DNA from: Pseudorhodoferax sp032153935
Lineage (GTDB): Bacteria > Pseudomonadota > Gammaproteobacteria > Burkholderiales > Burkholderiaceae_C
Length of the DNA: 64,000 bases
Direction of reading: 5' to 3'
Assembly: GCF_964253035.1 (NCBI RefSeq)
Contig: NZ_CAXUQL020000001.1
Span: 4,898,001-4,962,000, forward strand
The position numbers and the translations under genes were made by a program. Each line of letters opens with the position of its first letter. Positions within the stretch are counted from its first letter, which is position 1. Shown here piece by piece: positions 1 to 7,402 of this stretch. Under the pieces are notes generated by a model. The model saw nothing but the letters and a program-made list of their open reading frames with translations, was not told where the DNA came from and searched no databases.

Positions 1-251
1 TCGGCCACCAGCTGGGCCAGCCCGGTCAGCGAGCCCTGGCCCATCTCGGTGCGCGCGATGCGGATGGTGACCGTGTCGTCGGGGCGCACCACGACCCAGG
101 CGTTGACCTCGGGCGGCGCTGCCGTCTGCGCCGAAACGGCCCGAGGCAGCACGGAAAAGCCGAAGGTGAAGGCACCGGCGGTGGTGCCCGCCGTGACCAG
201 GAAGCCGCGGCGCGACAGGCGTGCGCCTTGTTGTTGCGTGGCAGAAGTCAT
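1..251 (-). CDS. Molybdopterin-binding subunit of an isoquinoline 1-oxidoreductase-type hydroxylase, N-terminal part (partial)
   Basis: Only the first 83 or so residues lie in the window; the gene runs off the left edge. The N-terminus has a twin-arginine signal, SRRGFLV at residues 13-19, followed by a small-residue stretch and a cleavage-like VSAQ. After it comes a segment with RPDDTVTIRIARTEMGQGS, typical of the start of the large molybdenum-cofactor subunit of the IorB/CoxL-like family. It lies 10 bp after the [2Fe-2S] subunit gene, as in two-subunit periplasmic aldehyde or N-heterocycle hydroxylases. In the family, Tat export carries the folded enzyme with its cofactor. The substrate cannot be read from this fragment. 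Confidence 0.8.
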   Translation of the reverse strand, partial: MTSATQQQGARLSRRGFLVTAGTTAGAFTFGFSVLPRAVSAQTAAPPEVNAWVVVRPDDTVTIRIARTEMGQGSLTGLAQLVA

Positions 252-261
252 CGCATGCCTT

Positions 262-732
262 TCAGTTGCTGGCCACGGCCGACATGCGCCGGGCGGCCAG
301 CTTGATGCCTTCGAGCACGCGCCCGTAGGTGCCGCATCGGCAGATGTTGCCGATCTGTGCGCGGATCTCTTCGTCGGTGGGATTCGGGTTCTGCGCCAGC
401 AGTGCCGAGGCGGCCATCAGCATGCCGGACTGGCAGTAGCCGCACTGCGCCACGTCCAGTTCGGCCCAGGCCTGCTGCAAGGGGTGGGGCTTGTCGGCAC
501 CCAGGCCCTCGATCGTGACGATCTTCTGCTCGGGCGTGACGGCGCTGACCGGCATGACGCACGACCGCATCGCCGCGCCGTCCAGGTGCACGGTGCAGGC
601 GCCGCACTGGGCGATGCCGCAACCGTACTTGGAGCCGGTCAGGCCCACGTGCTCGCGGATCACCCACAGCAAGGGGGTGTCGTCCTCGACATCGACCGCC
701 ACCGGTTTGCCGTTGATGTTCAGTTGGGCCAT
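262..732 (-). CDS. [2Fe-2S] small subunit of an isoquinoline 1-oxidoreductase-type molybdenum hydroxylase
   Basis: This 156-residue protein would carry electrons between the molybdenum centre and an acceptor. It has the plant-ferredoxin cluster Cys38, Cys43, Cys46, Cys58 (CGIAQCGAC) and the second cluster Cys97, Cys100, Cys131, Cys133 (CGYC and CRC), the standard eight-cysteine pattern of xanthine-oxidase small subunits. The ATG at 732 gives the usual family length of about 150 residues; open frame continues upstream but adds an atypical arginine-rich tail. It is followed 10 bp later by the large-subunit gene, so the two form an operon. IorA is the closest named type, but nicotinate, aldehyde and other substrates are possible. 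Confidence 0.88.
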   Translation of the reverse strand: MAQLNINGKPVAVDVEDDTPLLWVIREHVGLTGSKYGCGIAQCGACTVHLDGAAMRSCVMPVSAVTPEQKIVTIEGLGADKPHPLQQAWAELDVAQCGYCQSGMLMAASALLAQNPNPTDEEIRAQIGNICRCGTYGRVLEGIKLAARRMSAVASN

Positions 733-872
733 GAAGGGTTCCTGTGCATGGATTTGACGTGTGATTTGGTGGGCCGCCAGCCCGGCCAGACTGGAGCGGG
801 GCTGCCGTGACCGGCCACATGCGGGCGGTGCTGCTTGGAACGACTGTAGGTGCGGAAGGTCCCGTTGCATAC

Positions 873-962
873 GCAAGCGGGGCTTGCTCCTTTGGCAAGC
901 GTGGCTTGCCGGTGCGGGCGCCGTCGATGTGCCGACAAGCGCAGCTTGCCGATGTCGCAAGC
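873..962. promoter_or_regulatory. Array of GCAAGC/GCTTGC palindromes upstream of the SDR gene, likely LysR-type operator
   Basis: The 297-bp gap between the hydroxylase small subunit and the SDR gene holds repeated hexamers. GCAAGC-N3-GCTTGC occurs at 873-887 and 895-909, and ACAAGC-N3-GCTTGC at 935-949, followed by GCAAGC at 957-962. Units start at 873, 895, 935 and 957, so neighbours are 22 bp apart within each pair and the pairs are separated by 40 bp. CTTGC-N7-GCAAG at 945-961 is the same palindrome found near 2898 and 5068. TGC-N7-GCA fits the T-N11-A pattern of LysR sites. Binding by a neighbouring LysR protein is an inference. Confidence 0.6.
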
Positions 963-1029
963 TGTACACCACTAGCCCATGCATCCTGGCGTGCCTACAG
1001 TTCTGGCACATCTACCAAGGAGTTCGAAC

Positions 1030-1857
1030 ATGAAGGAAGTCGTCGTTGTCATCGGCCCGGGATCCATCGGCCAAGCCATTGCCCGGCGTGTGGGCGCAGG
1101 CAAGCAGGTGCTGCTGGCAGACCTGCGCGAGGAGAATGCGCTGTCCGCCGCCAAGGTTCTGAGCGAAGCCGGATTCGAGGTCAGCACGGCGTCTGTGGAC
1201 ATCGCCTCGCGTGCGTCGATCGAGCAACTGGTCGAAACGGCCAAGGGCCTGGGCAGCATCACGGGACTGGTCCATGCGGCCGGCGTGTCGCCGTCGCAGG
1301 CCCCGCCGGCCACGATCCTGCAGGTCGACCTCTACGGAACGGCGGTGGTGCTGGAGGTGTTCGGCAACGTCATCGCCCGAGGAGGCTCGGCCGTGGTGAT
1401 CGCCTCGCAATCCGGCCACCGCCTGCCGGCTCTGACGCCGGAGCACGACAGGCTGCTGGCGCTGACTCCGGCCGACGCGCTGCTGGCACTTCCGATGCTG
1501 CAACCCGCCGAGGTCACCGATCCCCTGCACGCCTACCAGATCTCCAAGCGCTGCAACGCGCTGCGCGTGAAGGCCGAAGCAGTGCGCTGGGGCGCGCGCG
1601 GGGCCCGTGTCAACTGCATCAGCCCCGGCATCGTGATGACGCCGCTGGCCAAGGACGAGCTGACCGGCCCGCGCGGCGCCGGCTACCGCCGCATGATCGC
1701 GCTGTGCCCGGCCGGCCGTGCCGGCACGCCCGATGAGATCGCCCATCTGGCCGCGCTGCTGATGGGCGCGGATGGGGGCTTCATCACCGGCAGCGATTTC
1801 CTGATCGACGGCGGCGTCACCGCCTCGTACTTCTACGGCGCGCTGGCGCCCGCCTGA
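1030..1857 (+). CDS. Short-chain dehydrogenase/reductase (SDR)
   Basis: This 275-residue Rossmann-fold oxidoreductase has the N-terminal nucleotide motif VIGPGSIGQ (residues 8-15, a variant of TGxxxGxG), VHAAGV near 81-86 in place of NNAG, and the catalytic pair Tyr169-xxx-Lys173 in YQISK. The C-terminal INGAS-like end is FLIDGG, usual for classical SDRs. I chose the ATG at 1030 because AAGGAG lies about 7 nt upstream; an in-frame ATG at 979 adds 17 poorly conserved residues. Its last 25 bp overlap the end of the convergent LysR gene. Substrate and cofactor are unknown. The upstream palindromic array suggests regulation by a LysR protein. Confidence 0.85.
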   Translation: MKEVVVVIGPGSIGQAIARRVGAGKQVLLADLREENALSAAKVLSEAGFEVSTASVDIASRASIEQLVETAKGLGSITGLVHAAGVSPSQAPPATILQVDLYGTAVVLEVFGNVIARGGSAVVIASQSGHRLPALTPEHDRLLALTPADALLALPMLQPAEVTDPLHAYQISKRCNALRVKAEAVRWGARGARVNCISPGIVMTPLAKDELTGPRGAGYRRMIALCPAGRAGTPDEIAHLAALLMGADGGFITGSDFLIDGGVTASYFYGALAPA

Positions 1858-2831
1858 GCGGCCCCCCGGACGAACAGCGCGCGCCCGCGCTCTTCCGCGG
1901 TATGGAGTTCCTGCTGACTCAGCACATAGGTGTGGTTGTTGGCCAGGCGGTCGATGGCCAGGTCGATGAAGGCCCGCACCCGCGCGGGCTGCGACACGCG
2001 GCTGCCGTAGTAGACGAACACGCTGGAGAAGTCCGCCACGTGCGGCGTGAGCAGCGGAACCAGCCGGCCGGCGCGGATGTGCGCCGCGGCGGTGATGGCG
2101 GTCAGCTGGCCCAGCACGCGCCCGCCCAGCACGGCTTCGGTTTCCATTTCTTCCTCGTTGACGCAGAAGGAGGGCGGCACGTCCTGTTCGATGCTGCTGT
2201 CGCCCTGGCGCAGCCGCCAGGGCATGACCCGGCCCGTGGACGGGAAGCGGAACACGCTGCAGCGGTGTTCGGCCAGTTGCTCGATGCGCTCGGGCGCGCC
2301 ATGGCGCTCCAGGTAGCGGGGTGCCGCGCAGATGATGAGCTGCATCGGGAACAGCCGGCGTGCGATCACCCCTTCTGCCGGCGAGAGACCGATGCGAAAG
2401 CCCACGTCCGCCCGGTCTTCCACCCAGTTGCCGATGCGGTCGTCGAGTTGCACGTCGGCCTGCACCTCGGGATGGATCTCGCAGAACTCCTGCAGCAGCG
2501 AGGCGAGCACCGGCCGGAAGGTGGAGTGCGGGCCGACGATGCGCAGCGGGCCGGCGATCTCGTCCTTGGCGTCGCGCGCCTGGGCCAGCGCGCGTTCCAG
2601 GCCAGCCAGGGAAGGGCGGGCGGCGTCCAGGAACTGCTGACCCTCGGCCGTCAGCTGCATGTTGCGCGTGGTGCGGTGGAACAGGCGCACGCCCAGGTGC
2701 TTCTCCAGCTGCGCCAGGGCCTGGCTGGCGGCCTGGGGCGTCATGCCCTGTGCGGCAGCGGCCTGTCGCAGGCTGCCCAGGTCGGCGGTCTTGACGAAGG
2801 TGGAGATGGAGCGTAGTTCGTTGATGGGCAT
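1833..2831 (-). CDS. LysR-family transcriptional regulator
   Basis: The 332-residue protein begins with the LysR winged helix (residues about 3-62: LRSISTFV, SLRQAAAAQGMTPQAASQAL, LGVRLFHRTTR) and continues with the periplasmic-binding-protein-like effector domain (about 90-295). The C-terminal 30 residues past the domain are unusually long and low in complexity. It is divergent from the aldo/keto reductase gene with a 153-bp gap containing a CTTGC-N7-GCAAG palindrome, the classic arrangement for autoregulation and control of the divergent gene. Its 3' end overlaps the SDR gene by 25 bp on the opposite strand. The effector is unknown. Confidence 0.92.
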   Translation of the reverse strand: MPINELRSISTFVKTADLGSLRQAAAAQGMTPQAASQALAQLEKHLGVRLFHRTTRNMQLTAEGQQFLDAARPSLAGLERALAQARDAKDEIAGPLRIVGPHSTFRPVLASLLQEFCEIHPEVQADVQLDDRIGNWVEDRADVGFRIGLSPAEGVIARRLFPMQLIICAAPRYLERHGAPERIEQLAEHRCSVFRFPSTGRVMPWRLRQGDSSIEQDVPPSFCVNEEEMETEAVLGGRVLGQLTAITAAAHIRAGRLVPLLTPHVADFSSVFVYYGSRVSQPARVRAFIDLAIDRLANNHTYVLSQQELHTAEERGRALFVRGAAQAGASAP

Positions 2832-2897
2832 GGGGCGTCCTCGGCGCGCAGATTATGGGCATCGCGCCCATTCCCCCACGCGCACTGTCAACGCCGG

Positions 2898-2914
2898 CTT
2901 GCCAGTGCCGCAAG
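2898..2914. promoter_or_regulatory. CTTGC-N7-GCAAG palindrome between LysR and aldo/keto reductase genes
   Basis: The 17-bp inverted repeat CTTGCCAGTGCCGCAAG lies 67 bp upstream of the LysR start and 71 bp upstream of the aldo/keto reductase start. Its core matches the T-N11-A architecture of LysR operators. The same palindrome occurs at 945-961 and 5068-5084; the 2898 and 5068 copies differ at a single base of the 17. Confidence 0.6.
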
Positions 2915-2984
2915 TGCGCGCCCTCTAGTGCGGGGCGACGCAGCTTCCTAAAGTCACACAGTCATCGATGACGGTGCAAAACCT

Positions 2985-3983
2985 ATGAAAACACGCATCC
3001 TGGGAGATCCGCACACGGGGCTGCAGGTCTCTGAGCTCGGTCTGGGCTGCATGGGCCTGAGCTTCGGCTTCGGCCCGGCGGTCGATTACCGCCAGGCCGT
3101 GGCCTTGCTGCGCGACGCAGCCGAGCGCGGCGTGACCCTGTTCGACACGGCGGAGGTCTACGGCCCCTACACCAATGAAGAGCTGGTCGGCGAAGCGCTG
3201 CAGCCGCTGCGCGCGCAGGTCCGCATCGCCACCAAGTTCGGGTACCGCATCGAAGCCAGCGGCGCGTTCTCAGGCGTGGACAGCCGGCCCAGCCGCATCC
3301 GTGCGACGGTGGACGCCGCGCTCAAGCGCCTGCGGACCGACCGGATCGACCTGCTGTACCAGCATCGTGTGGACCCGGCCGTGCCCATCGAAGAGGTTGC
3401 CGGCACCGTGGCCGATCTGGTGCGCCAGGGCAAGGTGCTGCACTTCGGTTTGTCCGAGGCTGGCGCGGCCACGATCCGGCGCGCGCATGCGGTCCACCCG
3501 GTGGCCGCGCTGCAGGTGCACTATTCGCTGTGGATGCGCGAACCGGAGGCGGTGCTGCTGCCGCTCTGCGAGGAGTTGGGCATCGGCCTCGTGCCCTGGG
3601 GACCGCTGGGCCAGGGCTTCCTGACCGGCCGCATCGCGCGTGGCACGCGCTTCGACGATCCCTGGGATCTGCGCTCGACCTTTCCGCGCTTCACACCGCA
3701 GGCGCTGCAGTCGAACTTCGCGCTGGTGGAGTTCCTGCAGGACCTGGCTGCGCGCAGACGCAGCACGCCAGCGCGCCTGGCTCTGGCATGGCTGCTGGCG
3801 AAGAGGCCGTTCATCGTGCCGATCCCGGGCGTGCAAAAGCCCGAGCACCTGGATGACAACCTGCCGGCGGCGGACATGGTGCTCGACCCGGACGACCTGC
3901 GCGCGATGGACGACGCGCTCGCAAACCTGCATGTCGAGGGCGCGCCGCTGCCACACCGTCTGGCCGCAGCGATCGAGCGCTGA
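2985..3983 (+). CDS. Aldo/keto reductase
   Basis: This 332-residue (beta/alpha)8 NADPH-dependent reductase carries the AKR catalytic tetrad: Asp54 and Tyr59 (LFDTAEVYG), Lys84 (ATKFGY) and His127 (YQHRVD). The C-terminal PIPGVQKPEHLDDN segment is the family's cofactor-binding end. It resembles the YakC/IolS group that reduces aldehydes and ketones of broad range. The ATG at 2985 directly precedes conserved sequence. It is divergent from a LysR gene, whose shared intergenic palindrome suggests control by that regulator. The physiological substrate is not evident. Confidence 0.9.
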   Translation: MKTRILGDPHTGLQVSELGLGCMGLSFGFGPAVDYRQAVALLRDAAERGVTLFDTAEVYGPYTNEELVGEALQPLRAQVRIATKFGYRIEASGAFSGVDSRPSRIRATVDAALKRLRTDRIDLLYQHRVDPAVPIEEVAGTVADLVRQGKVLHFGLSEAGAATIRRAHAVHPVAALQVHYSLWMREPEAVLLPLCEELGIGLVPWGPLGQGFLTGRIARGTRFDDPWDLRSTFPRFTPQALQSNFALVEFLQDLAARRRSTPARLALAWLLAKRPFIVPIPGVQKPEHLDDNLPAADMVLDPDDLRAMDDALANLHVEGAPLPHRLAAAIER

Positions 3984-4032
3984 AGCGGCAAGGCTCGCCC
4001 TTGACGCGTCTGTAGAGCGTCCCGTGGCTTGG

Positions 4033-4992
4033 TCAATGCAGGGTGGTGGATGCTTCCTGCGGGGCGGGCAGGGGCTCGCGCGCCTGGAGCGCGGGTGTAC
4101 TGCCGAACAGCGCGATGGCCCAGTCGGCGAAGGCGCGCACGCGTGCGTTCAGGTGGCGGTTCGGCGGGTACACCAGATGGATCGGCAGCTGCGGGTGCGA
4201 CCACTCGGGCAGCACCTGCACGAGCGAGCCGTCGTCCAGGTAGGGCGCGGCCTGGAAGCTGGCGACCTGGGTGATGCCCAGGCCGGCGAGAGCGGCCGAG
4301 GTCAGTGCGTTGCTCTCGTTGACCGCCAGCTGGTAACGGCCGGCCAGCTCCAGATGCTCACCGTCCTGCACGAACTCGTGCGGAAACGAGCGTCCGGTGC
4401 GCGACGAGAAGTAATTGATGGTGCGGTGCCCGTCAGCTTCCAGGTCCTGCGGATGGGCGGGCATGCCGTGCACCCGCAGATAGCCGGGCGAGGCCACGGT
4501 CACGACCGACAGCGTGCCGATGCGGCGCGCCACCAGCGACTGCTCGGTCAGGCTGCCGGCGCGGACCACGCAGTCCACGTTGTCGGCGATCAGGTCGACC
4601 GGCCGGTCGCCCACGCCCAGGTCGAGCTGGATGGACGGGTTGCGGGCGAAGAACTGCGGCAGCGCCGGGATCACGAGCAGGCGTGCGATGGAGGCGCCAA
4701 CGTCCACGCGCAGCCGGCCGCTTGGAGCGGCGTTCGCCTGCGTCATGCTGGTCTCGATGTCGTCCAGGTCGGCCAGCAGCCGCAGCGTGCGTTCGTAGTA
4801 GGCCGCGCCGTCGGGTGTGACGGTCACGCGGCGGGTCGTGCGGTGCAGCAGCTGCACGCGCAGCCGGCTCTCCAAGTGCTGGATCTGCTTGGTTACCGTG
4901 CCCTTGGGCAGCGACAAAAGATCGGCTGCGCGTGTGAAGCTGCCCGATTCGACAACGCGAACGAAGCAGCGCATGGAAGAGATCTGGTCCAT
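4033..4992 (-). CDS. LysR-family transcriptional regulator
   Basis: A 319-residue LysR protein: the winged helix covers about residues 1-60 (SGSFTRAADLLSLPKGTVTK, then LLHRTTRRVTVT) and the effector domain about 90-290 (LRVDVGASIARLLVIPALP, LDLGVGDRPVDLIADNVD). I chose the ATG at 4992 (MDQISSM), the usual LysR beginning; the longer frame would have to start at a TTG at 5016. It converges with the aldo/keto reductase gene across 49 bp. A CTTGC-N7-GCAAG palindrome lies 76 bp upstream of the start, suggesting autoregulation with the same type of site as the first LysR gene. Confidence 0.9.
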   Translation of the reverse strand: MDQISSMRCFVRVVESGSFTRAADLLSLPKGTVTKQIQHLESRLRVQLLHRTTRRVTVTPDGAAYYERTLRLLADLDDIETSMTQANAAPSGRLRVDVGASIARLLVIPALPQFFARNPSIQLDLGVGDRPVDLIADNVDCVVRAGSLTEQSLVARRIGTLSVVTVASPGYLRVHGMPAHPQDLEADGHRTINYFSSRTGRSFPHEFVQDGEHLELAGRYQLAVNESNALTSAALAGLGITQVASFQAAPYLDDGSLVQVLPEWSHPQLPIHLVYPPNRHLNARVRAFADWAIALFGSTPALQAREPLPAPQEASTTLH

Positions 4993-5057
4993 CGGTCTGG
5001 TGTGTGCAGGTGGCAACGGTGGACGCCGATGGTGCGTGAATGTGCCGCGTCAGACTA

Positions 5058-5084
5058 GCAAGCGGCGCTTGCCAGTGCGGCAAG
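5058..5084. promoter_or_regulatory. GCAAGC-N3-GCTTGC-N7-GCAAG operator-like element upstream of LysR gene
   Basis: GCAAGC at 5058-5063 and GCTTGC at 5067-5072 are followed by N7 and GCAAG at 5080-5084, giving one full unit of the pattern seen in the 873-962 array. Hexamer starts are 22 bp apart (5058 and 5080). It sits 66-92 bp upstream of the LysR start at 4992. Confidence 0.6.
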
Positions 5085-5184
5085 GACTTCAGTTGGCGTT
5101 GATTGGTACACGGTCGCCTGGTACCGCAAGTTGGGCAGGTGGGCACGGAGCGGTCGATGCTGCATCGTCCTTTTATTTACATAA

Positions 5185-5197
5185 TATACATCGTATA
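5185..5197. promoter_or_regulatory. AT-rich palindrome TATAC-ATC-GTATA
   Basis: In an otherwise GC-rich region, about 40 bp at 5170-5209 are strongly A/T-rich and contain TATAC-N3-GTATA at 5185-5197, with partial extension of the symmetry outward. It lies in the 257-bp gap between the LysR gene and the small membrane-protein gene; apart from it and the LysR-type operator at 5058-5084 I see nothing else there. It could be a regulator site or an AT-rich promoter segment for the leftward LysR gene. Function is not established. Confidence 0.3.
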
Positions 5198-5230
5198 AAT
5201 TAACATCCAAGCATTCGCTGCGCGACGGCA

Positions 5231-5250
5231 ACGGCGCTGGGCAGCGCCGT
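5231..5250 (-). terminator. Hairpin just after the small membrane-protein gene
   Basis: ACGGCGCTG (5231-5239) and CAGCGCCGT (5242-5250) are perfect inverted arms. In practice the stem would be 7 bp with a 6-nt loop. It abuts the TGA of the leftward gene that ends at 5250. There is no T-run, so efficiency is uncertain. Confidence 0.4.
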
Positions 5251-5453
5251 CAGCCTTCACTGGCCTGCTCGTGATCGGCCTTGCTGCCTTCCAGCCACTT
5301 GCGGTGCAACTGGTTGCCCCGGCGCATGGCCTCCTGAGCCTTCCGGTACTGTCGCCTCGATAAATAGCGCCAAACGCTCACAATCAACAGCGGCACAACA
5401 ATGCTTGCTGCGAGCAGGTAGACCGCCGTCAAATGGTGCTCAGGAGTGTTCAT
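5250..5453 (-). CDS. Small single-pass membrane protein of unknown function
   Basis: This 67-residue frame has a hydrophobic helix at about residues 9-29 (VYLLAASIVVPLLIVSVW) followed by a basic stretch RYLSRRQYRKAQ and a charged tail, so it would sit in the inner membrane with a cytoplasmic C-terminus. I do not recognise a family. Support for it being real is the clear membrane-protein composition, an ATG start and a hairpin immediately after the stop. It is transcribed leftward in a small island between the LysR gene and the ankyrin gene; 94 bp separate it from the ankyrin stop and show nothing notable. Confidence 0.55.
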   Translation of the reverse strand: MNTPEHHLTAVYLLAASIVVPLLIVSVWRYLSRRQYRKAQEAMRRGNQLHRKWLEGSKADHEQASEG

Positions 5454-5547
5454 TGCCTTCCGAAACGATGCAAGCGGACGCGACTATAGGCCTTAAGCTA
5501 ACAAATGGTCTGAAAACGTACAACATGTCAGCTGCCCGTCAGCAATT

Positions 5548-6213
5548 TCACCACTTTCCTCTGGGCTGGCGTTGCCGCACGGCATCTCCGATGAGCTTGG
5601 CCACGTCAGCCCGGTTGACGGAATTCGCAAAATCGATGGCCGTCATGCCTTGCTCGTTCTTGAGCAGTGGCTCCGCACCTTCCTGCAGCAGCAGCCTGAC
5701 CGCCTCGTGGCTGCCGTAGCGCGCGGCCATCATCAAGGGGGTGGTCCTGTTCGGCGACTCCGCATCGATGAAGGCATGTTCCTCCAGCAAGAGCCGCATC
5801 ACTTCCAGATGCCCGCTGGTCGCGGCGTAATGCAGCGGTGCCCATCCCGTCTTGTTGACCGCCGCGCCACGGGCGATCAGCTTCTTGCAGAGTTCCAGCT
5901 GGCCATCCAGCGCCGCCGCCATCAGGGGGCTTTCGTCGGCCTTGTTCAGTGATTCGACCTCGGTCTTCGGCCAATCGATCAAGGCCTGCGTGACGCGGGA
6001 CGACCGCGCACGGATGGCGAGGTACAGGCCATGCTGGCCGTTCGGGTCACGCGTGTTGGGGTCGAAGCCGCGCCGCAGCAGATTGGTGACAGTCGTTGCA
6101 TCGTCGGCGGCAATGGCGGCGAAGAAGTCATCGTACGAACCCGCTGTCGCCACGCCTGCGACGCCCCACAGGAGAACAGCCAGGCAATGGCGCCGTAGCA
6201 TCTTCATCGTCAT
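5548..6213 (-). CDS. Exported ankyrin-repeat protein
   Basis: A 221-residue protein with a Sec signal peptide (MTMKMLRRHC, hydrophobic core LAVLLWGVAGVA, likely cleavage after ATAG) and about five ankyrin repeats from residue 30 to 205. Repeats show LLRRGFDPNTRD, GWAPLHYAATSGHLEVMRLL and TTPLMMAARYGSHEAVRLLL consensus features. It probably acts as a protein-binding scaffold in the periplasm. The ATG at 6213 overlaps the tatD stop in ATGA, so translation is probably coupled to tatD. It is the last gene of the leftward mltG-tmk-holB-pilZ-tatD run. Its partner is unknown. Confidence 0.85.
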   Translation of the reverse strand: MTMKMLRRHCLAVLLWGVAGVATAGSYDDFFAAIAADDATTVTNLLRRGFDPNTRDPNGQHGLYLAIRARSSRVTQALIDWPKTEVESLNKADESPLMAAALDGQLELCKKLIARGAAVNKTGWAPLHYAATSGHLEVMRLLLEEHAFIDAESPNRTTPLMMAARYGSHEAVRLLLQEGAEPLLKNEQGMTAIDFANSVNRADVAKLIGDAVRQRQPRGKW

Positions 6214-7004
6214 GCCGCCTCGGGCCGGAAAAGTGCGTCGAAATTGGCGCTGGTCTGCGCGGCGATCGCCTCGACGGCCAGGCCGCGCACCGCGGCGATC
6301 TGGGCCGCGACATGCGGCACCCACGCAGGCTGGTTGGTCTTGCCCCGGTACGGCACGGGGGCCAGATAGGGGCTGTCGGTTTCGATCAGCAGGCGGTCCA
6401 ACGGGACGAAGCCGGCGATGTCACGCAGATCCTGTGCGTTCTTGAAGGTGAGGATGCCGGACAGGGAGATGTAAAAACCCAGGTCCAGTGCTGCACGGGC
6501 CACCGTCTCAGTTTCGGTGAAGCAGTGGAACACACCACCGGCGGCTCCGGCCGAGCCATCTTCGCCCTGCTCCCGCAGGATCGCCAGTGTGTCGTCCGAG
6601 GCCGATCGGGTGTGGATGACCAGCGGCTTGCCGAGCTGCCGCGCAGCCCGGATGTGGGTGCGAAAGCGCTCGCGCTGCCACTCGACATCGGCCACGCTGC
6701 GATCACCCAGGCGGTAGTAGTCCAGGCCGGTCTCGCCGATCGCCAGCACACGCGGCAGGCGGCCGCGGGTCAGCAGGTCGTCCAGGCCGGGCTCCTGCAC
6801 ATCTTCCTGGTCAGGGTGCACGCCCACGGTCGCCCAGATCTGCGGGTGCGCCATGGCGATCCCGTGCACGGTGGTGAACTCTTCCAGCGTGGTGCAGATG
6901 CACATCGCGCGGTCGACCTGCGCGGCGGCCATGGCGTCAAGAATCTGCGGCAACCGGGCCAGCAGCTCGGGGTCGCTCAGGTGGCAATGCGAATCGGTGT
7001 ACAT
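6210..7004 (-). CDS. TatD-family metal-dependent hydrolase (YcfH-like)
   Basis: The 264-residue TIM-barrel hydrolase shows the TatD metal ligands: SHCHL (His6, His8), GETGLDYY (Glu), VIHTRSA (His), FHCFTE (His) and LIETDSPY (Asp). Family members have DNase or other phosphoesterase activity in the cytoplasm; the true substrate of YcfH-type proteins is unclear. The ATG at 7004 (MYTDSHCHL) places the first motif at its normal position; a longer frame would start with TTG at 7046. It follows pilZ by 38 bp and overlaps the ankyrin gene by 4 nt. Confidence 0.93.
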   Translation of the reverse strand: MYTDSHCHLSDPELLARLPQILDAMAAAQVDRAMCICTTLEEFTTVHGIAMAHPQIWATVGVHPDQEDVQEPGLDDLLTRGRLPRVLAIGETGLDYYRLGDRSVADVEWQRERFRTHIRAARQLGKPLVIHTRSASDDTLAILREQGEDGSAGAAGGVFHCFTETETVARAALDLGFYISLSGILTFKNAQDLRDIAGFVPLDRLLIETDSPYLAPVPYRGKTNQPAWVPHVAAQIAAVRGLAVEAIAAQTSANFDALFRPEAA

Positions 7005-7042
7005 GCGCGGGCCGGCGCCGGCGCGCGGGCCGGCGTGCGAAA

Positions 7043-7402
7043 TCAAACGGTTTGGGTGGGCCGGTCGGACATCAGGTGTCCGCTCAGCAGGTCTTCGATC
7101 TTTTCCTTGAGCTGGCGCGACTTCTCGTCCCGGGGGAACTGGATGCCCACGCCCTGCGTCCGATTGCCCGACGCACGCGATGGCGTGACCCAGGCCACGC
7201 GCCCGGCGATCGGGTAGCGCTGTGGGTCTTCCGGCAGGGACAGCAGCACATAGACGTCGTCACCAAGCTGGTACTCGCGCGAGGTCGGGATGAACATGCC
7301 GCCTTCGGCGAACAGGGGGATGTAGGCCGCGTACAGGGCGGCTTTTTCCTTGATCGCCAACTGGATGACGCTGGGGCGCGGTGCCGGGGCGGGACTGCTC
7401 AT
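7043..7402 (-). CDS. pilZ: PilZ-domain protein (type IV pilus biogenesis type)
   Basis: A 119-residue protein with a single PilZ beta-barrel (about residues 10-110; LFAEGGMFIPT, VYVLLSLPEDPQRYPIAGRVAWVTP, QGVGIQFP). The N-terminal RxxxR and the (D/N)xSxxG box needed by c-di-GMP-binding PilZ proteins are not visible, as in the pilus-assembly PilZ proteins that act through partners rather than by binding the nucleotide. The gene lies between holB and tatD, its usual place in beta- and gammaproteobacteria, and overlaps holB by 4 nt (ATGA). Confidence 0.9.
   Translation of the reverse strand: MSSPAPAPRPSVIQLAIKEKAALYAAYIPLFAEGGMFIPTSREYQLGDDVYVLLSLPEDPQRYPIAGRVAWVTPSRASGNRTQGVGIQFPRDEKSRQLKEKIEDLLSGHLMSDRPTQTV

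Noticed and set aside
979..1029. Earlier ATG for the SDR gene
   Set aside because: The ATG at 1030 has AAGGAG at good spacing and starts at the conserved beta strand; the upstream 17 codons lack similarity.
4000..4032. Weak GACGC/GCGTC stem between aldo/keto reductase and LysR genes
   Set aside because: Only a 5-bp stem and no T-run; not enough to call a terminator.
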